DNA from: Bacillus sp. MYb209
GTDB taxonomy: Bacteria > Bacillota > Bacilli > Bacillales > Bacillaceae_G
Direction of reading: 5' to 3'
DNA: 64,000 nucleotides
Assembly: GCF_002975175.1 (NCBI RefSeq)
Contig: NZ_PCNZ01000001.1
Span: forward strand, 124,001 to 188,000
Shown: positions 1-9,422 of the stretch, piece after piece
How the letters are laid out: each line of letters begins with the position of its first letter
Numbering within the stretch: the stretch's first letter is position 1
Notes under the pieces: generated by a model
Told to the model about the DNA's origin: nothing
What the model saw: the letters and a program-made list of their open reading frames with translations, nothing else
Databases searched by the model: none
Program-made: the position numbers and the translations under genes

Positions 1-18
1 TTTCTTATCCTTTTTCTT

Positions 19-918
19 TCATACTTTGCAAGTTGTCTCACTATGATTAAATTCACCGTCTATCTCTACTTGAATGGTGACATGTTCGACATGAAACTTC
101 TCCTTTAATATATCCGTTGCCTCTTTTAATACATTTTGCGTTTCATTACCTTTAATAATAAGGTGACATGTTAATACTTGAAAGTCCGATGTGACAGACC
201 ATATATGCAAATCATGAACTTCTTTTACAATCGCAATCGTTAATAATGTATTTTTCACTTCATCAACATCGATGTGCTGCGGTGCACCTTCCATTAATAT
301 ATGAACTGTATCACGTGTTACACGCCACCCACTAATAATGACTAAAATAGACACAAGAATACTAGCAATCGCGTCTGCAACGTTCCAGCCGAAAAATTTA
401 ATAAGTAACGCAGCAATAATCGCTCCAACTGACCCTAATAGATCGCCTAGTACGTGTAAGAAAGCACTTCTTAAATTCAAATTACCTTTCACATCTCCGC
501 CTCTCATTAATATCCAAGCTGATAAAATATTAATAAGCAGACCAAGTACAGCAATAATGAGCATTCCATTACTAGCAATCTCAACTGGTTCTTTAAATCG
601 GCGAATTGCTTCAATAAAAATGTATATAGAAATGACAATAAGTACGACACCGTTACATAATGCCGCTAACATTTCGACTCGCTTATACCCGTATGTTTTT
701 GCAGCCGTTGCTGTTTTTTCTCCAAGCTTGAAGGCAAGTAAACTTAAAGCTAAGGATACTGCATCACTTAACATATGCCCCGCGTCAGATAATAGTGCTA
801 AGCTATTTGTTACAAATCCACCAATAACTTCAGCAATCATAAAGCTTGTCGTTAATATGAAGGCAATTAGTAACGCCTTTTTATTTTTTGAATGGCCGTG
901 ATCATGTGAATGTCCCAT
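19..918 (-). CDS. czcD: cation diffusion facilitator efflux protein (CzcD-like)
   Basis: Proton-driven export of divalent metals such as Zn, Co or Cd across the cell membrane. The 299-residue protein has a His-rich N-terminus (MGHSHDHGHS), about six membrane segments and a cytosolic C-terminal domain from about residue 200. The metal site of the family is visible: D45, H48 and D52 in one helix, and H155 and D159 in another. The length is normal for CzcD. A good ribosome site (AAAGGGG) precedes the ATG. The exact metal cannot be read from sequence. Confidence 0.93.
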   Translation of the reverse strand: MGHSHDHGHSKNKKALLIAFILTTSFMIAEVIGGFVTNSLALLSDAGHMLSDAVSLALSLLAFKLGEKTATAAKTYGYKRVEMLAALCNGVVLIVISIYIFIEAIRRFKEPVEIASNGMLIIAVLGLLINILSAWILMRGGDVKGNLNLRSAFLHVLGDLLGSVGAIIAALLIKFFGWNVADAIASILVSILVIISGWRVTRDTVHILMEGAPQHIDVDEVKNTLLTIAIVKEVHDLHIWSVTSDFQVLTCHLIIKGNETQNVLKEATDILKEKFHVEHVTIQVEIDGEFNHSETTCKV

Positions 919-1106
919 ACAAATACCCCTTTATATGAATCTGTCTGTTAGTATGCAACAAACTTCCGGCGTTTATCCCGCTTTCCTTCTATATACAACC
1001 TTCGCTTCTTTTCAAACAAGTCCTTTTTCTCAACAAAAAATAAGACTACTTCTTTTTCAGCTTCATATTGTTTACTAATGAAAGAATTTTTAAGGAGGTT
1101 ACTAAA

Positions 1107-2180
1107 ATGAAACGTTTATTTCTCTGTATGGAGCGTGAACTTGTTGTAGTGAAAGAACAATACGGTCACTATGAAACAGCATATCACTTACAAAATATGC
1201 AACCTACTTGTATTGCGGTTGATCCATTTCAAAAGAATCGTGTATATTGTGGAACATTTGGACGAGGTTTATGGTTAAGCGATGATGGTGGGGATTCATG
1301 GAGACCAATTGGGGATTCTTATCGTTACTTTGATTTTCCGAAAGAAGATGGTATTTTACATTCTTCGATCACTTCCATAACGATCAGCTCTAATGAACAA
1401 GTTAACGGATATGGCGTCGTTTATGTAGGCACAGAACCTAGTGCTTTATTCCGTTCAGAAAATGGTGGTGAAACGTGGACTGAACTTAAAAATATGAAAT
1501 CATTATTATCTTCCTATACGTGGGCTTTCCCGCCGAGACCTTTTACTCATCACGTACGCTGGATTACAGTTGATCCAAACAATCCAAATACAATCCACGT
1601 TTCAATCGAAGCTGGTGCTGTTATTCAAAGCAACGATAAAGGGCATACATGGATTGATAAAAAATTCGGTGCTCCTATCGATGCTCATCAATTACTCATG
1701 CATCCTGACGCACCAAATCGCCTATATGCATCATGCGGTGACGGATTTATGGGCGGCCCTGATCGTGCATACCTTGAAAGTTATAACAACGGCAGGAGCT
1801 GGATCTCATGTAGCGCAGGGCTAGAGCATCATTATTTATACAGTATGGCCATCGATCCAGCTGATTGTAATACGATTCTCGTCTCCGCCGCACCGAGTGC
1901 TGATCTCGCTCATCACCGTATTCCTTATGAATCTTATATATATCGAAAAACGAAAGATACTCCTTTCGAGCAAGTACAGCAAGGACTACCATCTGCAATC
2001 GGTACAGTCATTTCGATGTTTGCGACAAACCCGGCAGAACCACATACATTTTACACTTTAAATAACAACGGCATCTTCCAATCTGTAGATAGCGGCGAAT
2101 CGTGGGAACAACTAAACATTCCGTGGAAAGATGAGTATAAAACGCAGCATCCTCATGCATTACTCGTTACTAGCTCTTAA
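1107..2180 (+). CDS. BNR/Asp-box beta-propeller protein (sialidase-like fold)
   Basis: About 357 residues with repeated Asp-box motifs (SDDGGDSW, SENGGETW, SNDKGHTW, SVDSGESW), each marking a blade of a beta-propeller as in sialidases and photosystem assembly factor YCF48. There is no signal peptide, so it is probably cytosolic. The start was placed at 1107, not the in-frame ATG 39 bases earlier, because TAAGGAGG lies 9 bases upstream. It is monocistronic and ends at a strong terminator. The fold is clear; the substrate or partner is unknown. Confidence 0.8.
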   Translation: MKRLFLCMERELVVVKEQYGHYETAYHLQNMQPTCIAVDPFQKNRVYCGTFGRGLWLSDDGGDSWRPIGDSYRYFDFPKEDGILHSSITSITISSNEQVNGYGVVYVGTEPSALFRSENGGETWTELKNMKSLLSSYTWAFPPRPFTHHVRWITVDPNNPNTIHVSIEAGAVIQSNDKGHTWIDKKFGAPIDAHQLLMHPDAPNRLYASCGDGFMGGPDRAYLESYNNGRSWISCSAGLEHHYLYSMAIDPADCNTILVSAAPSADLAHHRIPYESYIYRKTKDTPFEQVQQGLPSAIGTVISMFATNPAEPHTFYTLNNNGIFQSVDSGESWEQLNIPWKDEYKTQHPHALLVTSS

Positions 2181-2181
2181 C

Positions 2182-2228
2182 AAAAAGAGAGACTGCCTAT
2201 TTATTAATTTCAGGCAGTCTCTCTTTTT
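2182..2228. terminator. bidirectional intrinsic terminator
   Basis: A perfect 17-bp stem (AAAAAGAGAGACTGCCT and its complement) with A and T tracts at both sides sits between two convergent genes and can stop both transcripts. Confidence 0.9.
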
Positions 2229-3333
2229 ATTTCTTTAAATCAATCACAATATCATCTAACACAATATCTTTACTCTTCGCTTCTTTTTTCGGCACTTCAA
2301 TTTTCTTCTCTTTTCCATTCACATACTCCACTCCACCATGATTTTCAGGTGTATGCACTCGCAAGTTCACATGAGGTGTAACGATAAGCTTTGTAGCATT
2401 TTCGTTCAATTTTTGGAATGTGGCACTCCAACTACTTTTATGTGGCTCTGCTACTGTACTACTTCCGCCATTTCCTTTACCTACGTATCGATTTCCTAAA
2501 TCATCTTTTATTTCTAATTCCACATCAGCACTATCCCATATATTTCTTAATGCCTTAGATTCTTCTTGATTGTAATAAACAATAAATGACATCGGGGTTA
2601 CTTCCATTTTGTCTATATTCACTTTTATTAATTCATTTTCAGAAACCCCATTAACCTTTGCTTCCTTACTATCCATTGCTTTTAAACTAAGTGCGAAATT
2701 CCAGTTCCCCTTTATTGCATTACCTTCATAATCCAACTCAATTGCTTCTATATCCCACCAAACATTTGCAACATCTAGCCTTTCATTACCAATACCACTC
2801 ATAGTGGTCATACCTACATATTTTCTCTCTCCAATCTTTGTAACTTTCGAACTACCTCCCCCGCCATTAAAGCCCATAACTTGCGGGCTTCCAAATATGA
2901 ACGGTTTCTCTCCTAAATCTTTATCACTCTCAATAGAATATGTGATTGTGATTGTTCTACCATCGAACACAGCATCATTAATTGTGACCTTAACCCCATT
3001 ACTCTCCTTTGTCATATTCAACTCAGTCGAAAACTCTTTATAATTTTCGTATAGCCCTGTTCTACCATTATCTAAAAACCGGAATATATCCCCTACTATA
3101 GGCAGTCCTCCAGCGTATGTGGGAAATCCAATACCAAGCGTTGCAACTGATAACCCTACTAAAATAGATGCAACAGCGACACCTTTTTTCCAAGTTTTCA
3201 TCTTTTTCTTCGTACGTATAGATTGTTTTAAGTTACGTTTTACTTTTTCTTTTTCAATTTCAGAAGCCTCTAGTTCCTCTAGTTCTTTTTCATCTATTTC
3301 AATATCATTTAATAGCTCATAAATGTCTTTCAT
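2227..3333 (-). CDS. DUF4179-type anti-sigma factor, single-pass membrane protein
   Basis: 368 residues: a charged, Glu/Lys-rich cytosolic N-terminus (1-50), one membrane helix at about 51-73, and a long extracytoplasmic part. This is the layout of DUF4179 proteins encoded next to sigma factors. Its ATG overlaps the stop of the upstream sigma gene (ATGA), so the two are translationally coupled. By analogy the N-terminus holds the sigma factor at the membrane until a signal releases it. The inducing signal is unknown. Confidence 0.85.
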   Translation of the reverse strand: MKDIYELLNDIEIDEKELEELEASEIEKEKVKRNLKQSIRTKKKMKTWKKGVAVASILVGLSVATLGIGFPTYAGGLPIVGDIFRFLDNGRTGLYENYKEFSTELNMTKESNGVKVTINDAVFDGRTITITYSIESDKDLGEKPFIFGSPQVMGFNGGGGSSKVTKIGERKYVGMTTMSGIGNERLDVANVWWDIEAIELDYEGNAIKGNWNFALSLKAMDSKEAKVNGVSENELIKVNIDKMEVTPMSFIVYYNQEESKALRNIWDSADVELEIKDDLGNRYVGKGNGGSSTVAEPHKSSWSATFQKLNENATKLIVTPHVNLRVHTPENHGGVEYVNGKEKKIEVPKKEAKSKDIVLDDIVIDLKK

Positions 3334-3896
3334 ATTACACTACCTCCAAAACTAATATTCGTAGCACTTTGTTGTAGTTTCTTTTTCCCGCGATACACAC
3401 GATTATCTATTGCCGCTCGAGTTAATCCCAGCTTATCTCCTATTTCTTCTGTCTTCATGCCGAGGAGATATTTCATAATGAATACTTTTTGATCTAACGG
3501 TTCCAATTGATTAATGAGATTCAATAATTCTTCCCTGTCTTCCATAACGATTAATTCGTCTTCTGCCGATTTTTCTGTACTTATATGAAACTCATCTGAA
3601 ATGACTTCTATTTTTTTAGTCGCTTTCCGGTAATAATCAATTGCTTTAAACTTTGCAATCGCCGCAATCCATTTTTTAAAATCACTCGGCTCTCCATGAA
3701 ATTTATTTGAGTTATTCCAAATGGAAAGAAATATATCATTTATACATTCTTCTATCAACCCATCATTTTGAATTGGCCGCAGTACTTTATGCGTGATTCC
3801 TTTTATTAACGGTAAATATGTATCAACAACAAACTCTAACGCATCTTCTTTTTGCCGCTGTAATCTTTTTATATAATTTTTCTCATTTGATTTCAT
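3330..3896 (-). CDS. sigma-70 family (ECF-like) RNA polymerase sigma factor
   Basis: 188 residues with region 2 (ECINDIFLSIWNN, about 58-70) and a region 4 helix-turn-helix at the C-terminus (EEIGDKLGLTRAAIDNRVYR). There is no region 1 or 3, as expected for an ECF factor. AAGGGG precedes the ATG. It overlaps the anti-sigma gene by 4 bases. Such pairs usually regulate their own promoter, but no -35/-10 pair could be assigned with confidence. Confidence 0.88.
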   Translation of the reverse strand: MKSNEKNYIKRLQRQKEDALEFVVDTYLPLIKGITHKVLRPIQNDGLIEECINDIFLSIWNNSNKFHGEPSDFKKWIAAIAKFKAIDYYRKATKKIEVISDEFHISTEKSAEDELIVMEDREELLNLINQLEPLDQKVFIMKYLLGMKTEEIGDKLGLTRAAIDNRVYRGKKKLQQSATNISFGGSVI

Positions 3897-4167
3897 GTAG
3901 CGATTCCCCTTATTTTTTGTAAAAGCTTTTACACTCTATATAACGTCCAGAAAAAAGTTTTCTCTCATCTTTTTTATTATTTTTTGTATGTAATGGAATA
4001 CTTTTCCTCATCTATTGTCTCATATAACTATGCATTCGAAGAAAATTTTCTCAAGTCTACAATTTGATTAATGTAGTACACTATTTATGTGGTCGTTCTT
4101 TAACTTGGTGTATATTTTATTTTGTTAATCTACTTTCAATTATTTAAAATTAGGAGATGAGATGTGT

Positions 4168-5991
4168 ATGTGTGGAATTACAGGCTGGGTAGATTGGAAA
4201 AAGGATCTTTCCAATGAACATGTTATTTTAGAAAAGATGGCAAATAGTATTCAGCATCGCGGTCCGGATGCTGAAGGATTTTGGTTTTCACCTCGTGCGG
4301 CTTTTGCACACCGTCGATTAATCGTAATTGACCCCGAAGGCGGGACACAGCCGAAGACATTCCGTGCCGGTGATTATACGTATGCTCTTACTTATAATGG
4401 AGAAATTTATAATTTCCGTGAGCTGAGAGAGCAACTCCAAAAATGTGGGCATGCATTTGAAACTCATTCAGACACAGAAGTGCTACTACATGCTTATTTA
4501 GAATGGAAAGAAGATTGCGTACAACATTTAAATGGAATTTTCGCTTTTGCTATATGGGATGATCAGAAGCAACAATTGTTTTTAGCACGAGATCATTTAG
4601 GGGTAAAACCACTTTTTTATACAGAAAGAGATAACAGTATTATTTTCGGTTCTGAAATAAAAGCCCTATTAGCTCATCCATCTGTTCCTGCTGAACTTGA
4701 TACGACTGGAATAAATGAAATATTTGGATTAGGCTTATTTCGAACTCCAGGTTGTGGCGTCTTTAAACATATTCAAGAAGTTCGTGCTGGACATTCTATA
4801 ACGTTCACACGTGATAAAAAAGTAGTTAAGAAGTATTGGAATTTAGAAAGTAAGATCCATACAGATTCTGTTGATGATACATCTTCATACATTTTATCTA
4901 TTTTACAAGATACAGTAAAAAGACAATTAATTGCCGATGTTCCCCTCGTTTGTATGTTATCAGGCGGATTAGATTCTAGTGGTATTACTGCACTGGCAGG
5001 TAAAGAATTTGCAGAGGAACACAAAACACTTCACACGTATTCAATTGATTTTGTAAACAGCGCTAAAGATTTCGAACTTACATTCGCTCGCACTGGTCTA
5101 GATGCTCCTTGGGTAAAACGTGTTTCTGAGCACGTAGGGACGTCGCATCATGACATTATTGTCAATGCAGAAGAATTAGCAAATCACTTATTTGTTCCCC
5201 TTCATGCGAGAGATTTACCGAGTGCTGGTGAAATGGAAACTTCACTATATTTACTATTTTGCGAAATGAAAAAAGATGCAACCGTGGCTTTATCTGGCGA
5301 ATCTGCTGATGAAGTATTCGGGGGATATCCTTGGTTTCATCAAGAAGAACTATTATATGTAGATAAGTTTCCGTGGTTAACAAACTGGAAAAATACATCT
5401 TCTCTATTATTAAATGACGTAACGACTCAATGTAATCCTGAGCATTATATTAATAAACGATTCCATGAGGCTGCTCTTGAAGTACCTACTCTTGAAGGTG
5501 AAAGTAAAAAAGAAGCGAAACAACGTCAAATGTTTTATTTATTTTTAACAAGATTCCTTCCCTTCTTACTCGACCGTAAAGATCGTATGAGTATGGCTGT
5601 AGGTTTTGAAGTTCGTGTACCGTTTTGTGATTATAGACTAGTTGAATATTTATGGAATGTACCTTTTAACGTCAAAAGTATTGATAATATTGAAAAAGGT
5701 ATTTTACGTAGAGCACTGAAACCGGCTTTACCTGATGATGTGCGAAATAGAAGAAAAAGCGCTTATCCTACTTCACAAGATCCACACTATTTACAAACAA
5801 TCCGTAATTTAACACTTGATATGTGCAGCAATAAAAACAATCCTGTTTTCTCACTTATTAACCATTCCATATTACTTGCAATTGCTGATCAAAGTAATAA
5901 AGTGGTTAACAATTTTGAAGCAAGAAGTGCTATGGAGTATATGCTACAAGTAAATGAATGGTTAAAAACGTATCATATTCATATCGCTTAA
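4168..5991 (+). CDS. asnB: asparagine synthase (glutamine-hydrolysing)
   Basis: Makes asparagine from aspartate, ATP and glutamine. The N-terminal class II glutaminase domain begins MCGITGW, with Cys2 as the nucleophile freed by Met removal. The synthetase domain carries the PP-loop LSGGLDSSGI. An in-frame ATG at 4162 would leave two extra residues before the nucleophile, so 4168 is the functional start. The length of about 607 residues is close to B. subtilis AsnO rather than AsnB or AsnH; AsnO is linked to sporulation there. It stands alone before a terminator. Confidence 0.92.
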   Translation: MCGITGWVDWKKDLSNEHVILEKMANSIQHRGPDAEGFWFSPRAAFAHRRLIVIDPEGGTQPKTFRAGDYTYALTYNGEIYNFRELREQLQKCGHAFETHSDTEVLLHAYLEWKEDCVQHLNGIFAFAIWDDQKQQLFLARDHLGVKPLFYTERDNSIIFGSEIKALLAHPSVPAELDTTGINEIFGLGLFRTPGCGVFKHIQEVRAGHSITFTRDKKVVKKYWNLESKIHTDSVDDTSSYILSILQDTVKRQLIADVPLVCMLSGGLDSSGITALAGKEFAEEHKTLHTYSIDFVNSAKDFELTFARTGLDAPWVKRVSEHVGTSHHDIIVNAEELANHLFVPLHARDLPSAGEMETSLYLLFCEMKKDATVALSGESADEVFGGYPWFHQEELLYVDKFPWLTNWKNTSSLLLNDVTTQCNPEHYINKRFHEAALEVPTLEGESKKEAKQRQMFYLFLTRFLPFLLDRKDRMSMAVGFEVRVPFCDYRLVEYLWNVPFNVKSIDNIEKGILRRALKPALPDDVRNRRKSAYPTSQDPHYLQTIRNLTLDMCSNKNNPVFSLINHSILLAIADQSNKVVNNFEARSAMEYMLQVNEWLKTYHIHIA

Positions 5992-5992
5992 C

Positions 5993-6030
5993 AAAAAAGA
6001 GTTCAAGGACAAAAACCCTTGAACTCCCTT
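5993..6030. terminator. bidirectional intrinsic terminator
   Basis: Stem GAGTTCAAGG / CCTTGAACTC between convergent genes; a T tract follows in the minus direction. Confidence 0.85.
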
Positions 6031-6037
6031 TCATTTA

Positions 6038-6865
6038 TTAATTGGCACATTGTCTATTTTCAGTATCGATGGACCATCCAATAATAGTAGCACAATCTCT
6101 ACCTTTCCACTGAAGTACATTTGTTAATACAGGCTCAATCTGTAAACAAGTTCCGTCGTGTAATATTTCTACTAAAGATTGATCATCATCAAACTTTCGT
6201 TTATCACATTCTAAAATACCATCTGTTGCCATTACAATGTGATTCTGACCTTTTTCTAATCCCCTTATCCCTGATGTAAAGCAAGGTGTATTCGCTGCAA
6301 AAACATTTTTTCTTCCTATATATTCATAATTCTTACGCTTATTTAGCCTACCTTTTCCATTTTCCGCTTGCTCTGAATGGAATAAATACGCAAAACAATC
6401 ACCAACTGATAGCCAATATAAGAACTCGCCTTTTCGTAAACAAATTAAACATGCAAGTTCCTCATCATCTTGGTCACATTTCTCAATAAATAGCTCATCT
6501 GTAAATAACGCTAATAAATACATATGTGTATGATGAAAAGCTAAATGTATTGGATATGAAAATAACTCTTTTAGTTTTTCTTCTCTTTCTGAAATAGCTT
6601 CTATTATATAATGTATATTTTTCGTTTTATGATGTGTATCAAAAATCATAACAAATTCAAATTCTAATTTCGGATCCCACCAAGCTAGCACTGCATCTCC
6701 TCTTTCATATGCATCACTCTCTTGATTCCCTCCATATACGCCGACTGAAAGAGGACCACATTTTTCAACATGTATTTGATCTACATACATCTTTTCATGA
6801 CTAAGCCATTTAAATGTATTCACAGCTATCATCCTCTCTCTTGCTAAATGTATACCTTTACACAT
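6038..6865 (-). CDS. PP2C-like serine/threonine phosphatase domain protein
   Basis: 275 residues. The C-terminal half contains the PP2C hallmark MATDGILECD and SVGDCFAYLF, and the N-terminal part has YGGNQESDAYERGDAVLAW, the usual place of the first metal Asp. This suggests a metal-dependent phosphatase of the SpoIIE/PP2C class, though several canonical metal Asp residues are not obvious and it may be divergent. It is cytosolic. Start chosen with AAGG six bases upstream. Substrate unknown. Confidence 0.65.
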   Translation of the reverse strand: MCKGIHLARERMIAVNTFKWLSHEKMYVDQIHVEKCGPLSVGVYGGNQESDAYERGDAVLAWWDPKLEFEFVMIFDTHHKTKNIHYIIEAISEREEKLKELFSYPIHLAFHHTHMYLLALFTDELFIEKCDQDDEELACLICLRKGEFLYWLSVGDCFAYLFHSEQAENGKGRLNKRKNYEYIGRKNVFAANTPCFTSGIRGLEKGQNHIVMATDGILECDKRKFDDDQSLVEILHDGTCLQIEPVLTNVLQWKGRDCATIIGWSIDTENRQCAN

Positions 6866-6990
6866 AGATTACCTTATATTTCAATAAAAATAAACTTTTT
6901 CAACATTTATTATGAAAATAACAGGATTTTAATTCTTACCAAGCGAATATATCTTATAAGACGATATAAAAAAATAGGGGGATTTATAAT

Positions 6991-7401
6991 ATGAAAGATA
7001 TTAATCCACATTGGGAGACAATTTACTACCACTTACGATATGAGTATGAAGACAATCTTTCTCACCAAGCAATTCGCATTTTACAAATCATTTCTCGTGA
7101 GAAAGACATAACAATTGGAAAAGTTGCTTCTGAACTCGGTTTATCTCATAACACAGCGTCCGAACATGTAAAACGCCTTATTCAAAAAGGATTTATCATT
7201 AAAGAAAGAAATAAACAAGATGAAAGAGTTGTGAACCTTACATTAACGACAGAAGGAATTGAAGCATTAGAAAAGCATACTTTGCTAGATAAAGAAAAGA
7301 TACAAATATTAGAATCACAGTTATCAAAAGAAGAGCAACAATTAATAGCAAAAGCCTTTTCGTTATTAGCTAAGGAGGCAAAATATGCATTTCCTCGTTA
7401 A
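6991..7401 (+). CDS. MarR-family transcriptional regulator
   Basis: 136 residues with a winged helix-turn-helix (ITIGKVASELGLSHNTASEH, then wing residues IKERNKQDERVVNL). MarR proteins are dimeric repressors responding to small ligands. AGGGGG precedes the start. Its end overlaps the next gene by 17 bases, so it heads a three-gene operon with a DUF3147 membrane protein and a hydrolase, which it probably controls. Confidence 0.9.
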   Translation: MKDINPHWETIYYHLRYEYEDNLSHQAIRILQIISREKDITIGKVASELGLSHNTASEHVKRLIQKGFIIKERNKQDERVVNLTLTTEGIEALEKHTLLDKEKIQILESQLSKEEQQLIAKAFSLLAKEAKYAFPR

Positions 7402-7714
7402 GGTCATCGTTTCTGCACTTATTATCGGCGTTATTACTGAAGTCGCTAAACATTATAGTACGATAGGCGGCTTTATTGCTGCCCTTCCTCTTGTGAGTTT
7501 ACTTAGTTTATTTTGGATTGCTTTCGAAGGTGGGAGTAAACAGGAGTTAAGTCAATTCGCTATGGGCGTATTATATGGATTTCCTGCATCCGCATTACTA
7601 TTATTTATTGTTTATATCGGTTTAAAAAACTCCTTTTCACTTAGTACATCGATACTCTTTGGCATAGGCGCCTGGTGTATCATCTTTGCTTGTCAAAAAG
7701 CATTTCAAGCTTAG
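7385..7714 (+). CDS. DUF3147 family membrane protein
   Basis: 109 residues with about four hydrophobic helices and a conserved IGGFIAALPLVSLLSLFW stretch typical of DUF3147. AAGGAGG lies inside the end of the MarR gene, so translation is coupled. Members are often found as pairs or beside MarR regulators; function unknown. Confidence 0.82.
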   Translation: MHFLVKVIVSALIIGVITEVAKHYSTIGGFIAALPLVSLLSLFWIAFEGGSKQELSQFAMGVLYGFPASALLLFIVYIGLKNSFSLSTSILFGIGAWCIIFACQKAFQA

Positions 7715-7725
7715 GGGGTATTACT

Positions 7726-8607
7726 ATTAATAGATCAGTAGAGATATTTGGACAAAATGTAGAAGTATATATGAGAGGTAGTAGTAAACAAACTGTAGTC
7801 ATTCAAACAGGAATGGGATGCTCATTTTATGATTGGCTTCCTATTATAGAAAAGCTTTCACAAAACTTTACAGTCATTTCATATCATCGCCCAGGTTACG
7901 GAAAAAGTGAGCTAGGAAATACTCCACGTACAGCAAGGCAAGTTACAAAGGAACTACATATGTTACTAAACAAACTAGATATTCACGAGCCAATCATTCT
8001 AATCGGCCATTCCTATGGAGGGTTATGTGCACAACATTTTGCAATGTTACATGCAGAGCAACTACAAGCACTTCTTTTAGTTGATTCTACTTCCATGAAC
8101 TTACACCGATTAGATGAACTTCATTTACCGGTTTCTGATCAAACTGATTCTGATGATATTTGGCTTCAAAAATATAATACGTACTCCAAAATGGATGTAG
8201 ACACACTTTATAATGAACTAAAACCTATGCTTGTCGATCAACCAAGACAGCAAATTGAATTTTCTACCTCTCCTTCATTATATAAAGCGACAGTCTCTGA
8301 ACTATCCGTGTGGAAAAATTGCGCTCACTCAATAAAAGAGCTAGATAAAACATTAGAAACACCATTAATTGTTATCAGTAGAGATCCTCATTATTCTATT
8401 ACTCAAATGATTGAGGGCGGTATGCCAAAAGAGGAAGCAACACAACTTGAAGCAATGTGGCAAGAACTGATTCGTGAACAATTACATATTTCAATAAACA
8501 GCCAATATATTCTTGCCGAACATGCTGGTCACGGAATAGAAAATGATCGACCAGATATTATCATTGAAGCTATTCACTCATTACACACAAAAAAAGGAAG
8601 CAACTAA
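7726..8607 (+). CDS. alpha/beta hydrolase
   Basis: About 293 residues with the alpha/beta-hydrolase triad: nucleophile elbow GHSYGG, acid near VISRDPH, and His in EHAGHGIEND. The substrate is unknown. The start is odd: AGGGGG at 7713-7718 is placed exactly for an ATT codon at 7726, and there is no ATG or TTG there. Alternatives are a GTG at 7675 inside the DUF3147 gene without a clear ribosome site, or a much later ATG near 7771. Third gene of the MarR operon. Confidence 0.85.
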   Translation: MNRSVEIFGQNVEVYMRGSSKQTVVIQTGMGCSFYDWLPIIEKLSQNFTVISYHRPGYGKSELGNTPRTARQVTKELHMLLNKLDIHEPIILIGHSYGGLCAQHFAMLHAEQLQALLLVDSTSMNLHRLDELHLPVSDQTDSDDIWLQKYNTYSKMDVDTLYNELKPMLVDQPRQQIEFSTSPSLYKATVSELSVWKNCAHSIKELDKTLETPLIVISRDPHYSITQMIEGGMPKEEATQLEAMWQELIREQLHISINSQYILAEHAGHGIENDRPDIIIEAIHSLHTKKGSN

Positions 8608-8622
8608 AGCTGCTTCCTTACT
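8591..8622. terminator. intrinsic terminator overlapping gene end
   Basis: Stem AAGGAAGC / GCTTCCTT spans the hydrolase stop codon and lies between convergent genes. Confidence 0.75.
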
Positions 8623-8625
8623 TAT

Positions 8626-8997
8626 CTATTCATAATCTTCTTCATCATCAACTTCTTCATAATACGAACTCCCATTGCTTACATATATAGGACCATTCGC
8701 AACATCAATACGTAGTACCCATGCCCATGGCACAGCTAAACGTTTATGTATTGCTCTCCAAAAATTCATTGATTTTCTTTCGTACTCCTGGAACTCCTGA
8801 AGTAACTCTTTATAGGAGGAACCGTCTAACTGAATATTTGCTTCTAATAAACGAGAATGGGCATAGTACTGTAACTCTAGTTCAGCAGCAATCTCCATTT
8901 CTTCTTCCGTTGCCATACCTATAATTGCTCCATCTGCTGGTGCGATTTCATATACGTTGTGAACTTCAATAAGCCCTTCTTTCTCTTTCTCAAACAT
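8626..8997 (-). CDS. acidic hypothetical protein
   Basis: 123 residues, very acidic, ending in a run of Asp/Glu/Tyr. There is no signal peptide or membrane segment. AAAGGAGG precedes the ATG, so it is surely translated. I do not recognise the family. It is transcribed alone towards a shared terminator. Confidence 0.7.
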   Translation of the reverse strand: MFEKEKEGLIEVHNVYEIAPADGAIIGMATEEEMEIAAELELQYYAHSRLLEANIQLDGSSYKELLQEFQEYERKSMNFWRAIHKRLAVPWAWVLRIDVANGPIYVSNGSSYYEEVDDEEDYE

Positions 8998-9086
8998 GTA
9001 AACAGCCTCCTTTAACCAATATTTTTTATGTTACAAAGTCATACTTCTACAATACCTTCTCTCTTTCCTCTTTTTTTGATAAACTT

Positions 9087-9401
9087 TTACAAATTATTAA
9101 TCTGACGAGCGGTATTCTCTATTCTTCCAACAGAAACTAAACTCTCATTATGAAAAGTTAACTTAAATATATCTGGCATATGAAGGGTTTTCCAAAAATG
9201 AAAATCATATGTAGAATCAAAATAATTCATCAGTAACACCATAATATTTCCATGAGTACCGATTACAATGTTCTTCCCTTTATATTTTTCCAATATATTT
9301 TGCAAACATAATACAGCTCGCTTTTGTGCTACATCATTTGATTCTCCGCCTTCGTATGCAAAATTCCAATCTTCCCACACTTTCCAAAAAGCGTCCTTTG
9401 T
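9087..9401 (-). pseudogene. histidine phosphatase family remnant (C-terminal part)
   Basis: The reading frame encodes the second half of a phosphoglycerate-mutase-like histidine phosphatase: YEGGES followed by VIGTHGNIMVLLM, which carries the second catalytic His. The N-terminal RHG motif and first catalytic His are missing, and an in-frame TAA lies at 9402-9404. No ribosome site fits an internal start. It is a truncated, inactive gene. Confidence 0.7.
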
Positions 9402-9422
9402 TTACATAATAAAATTATTTCA

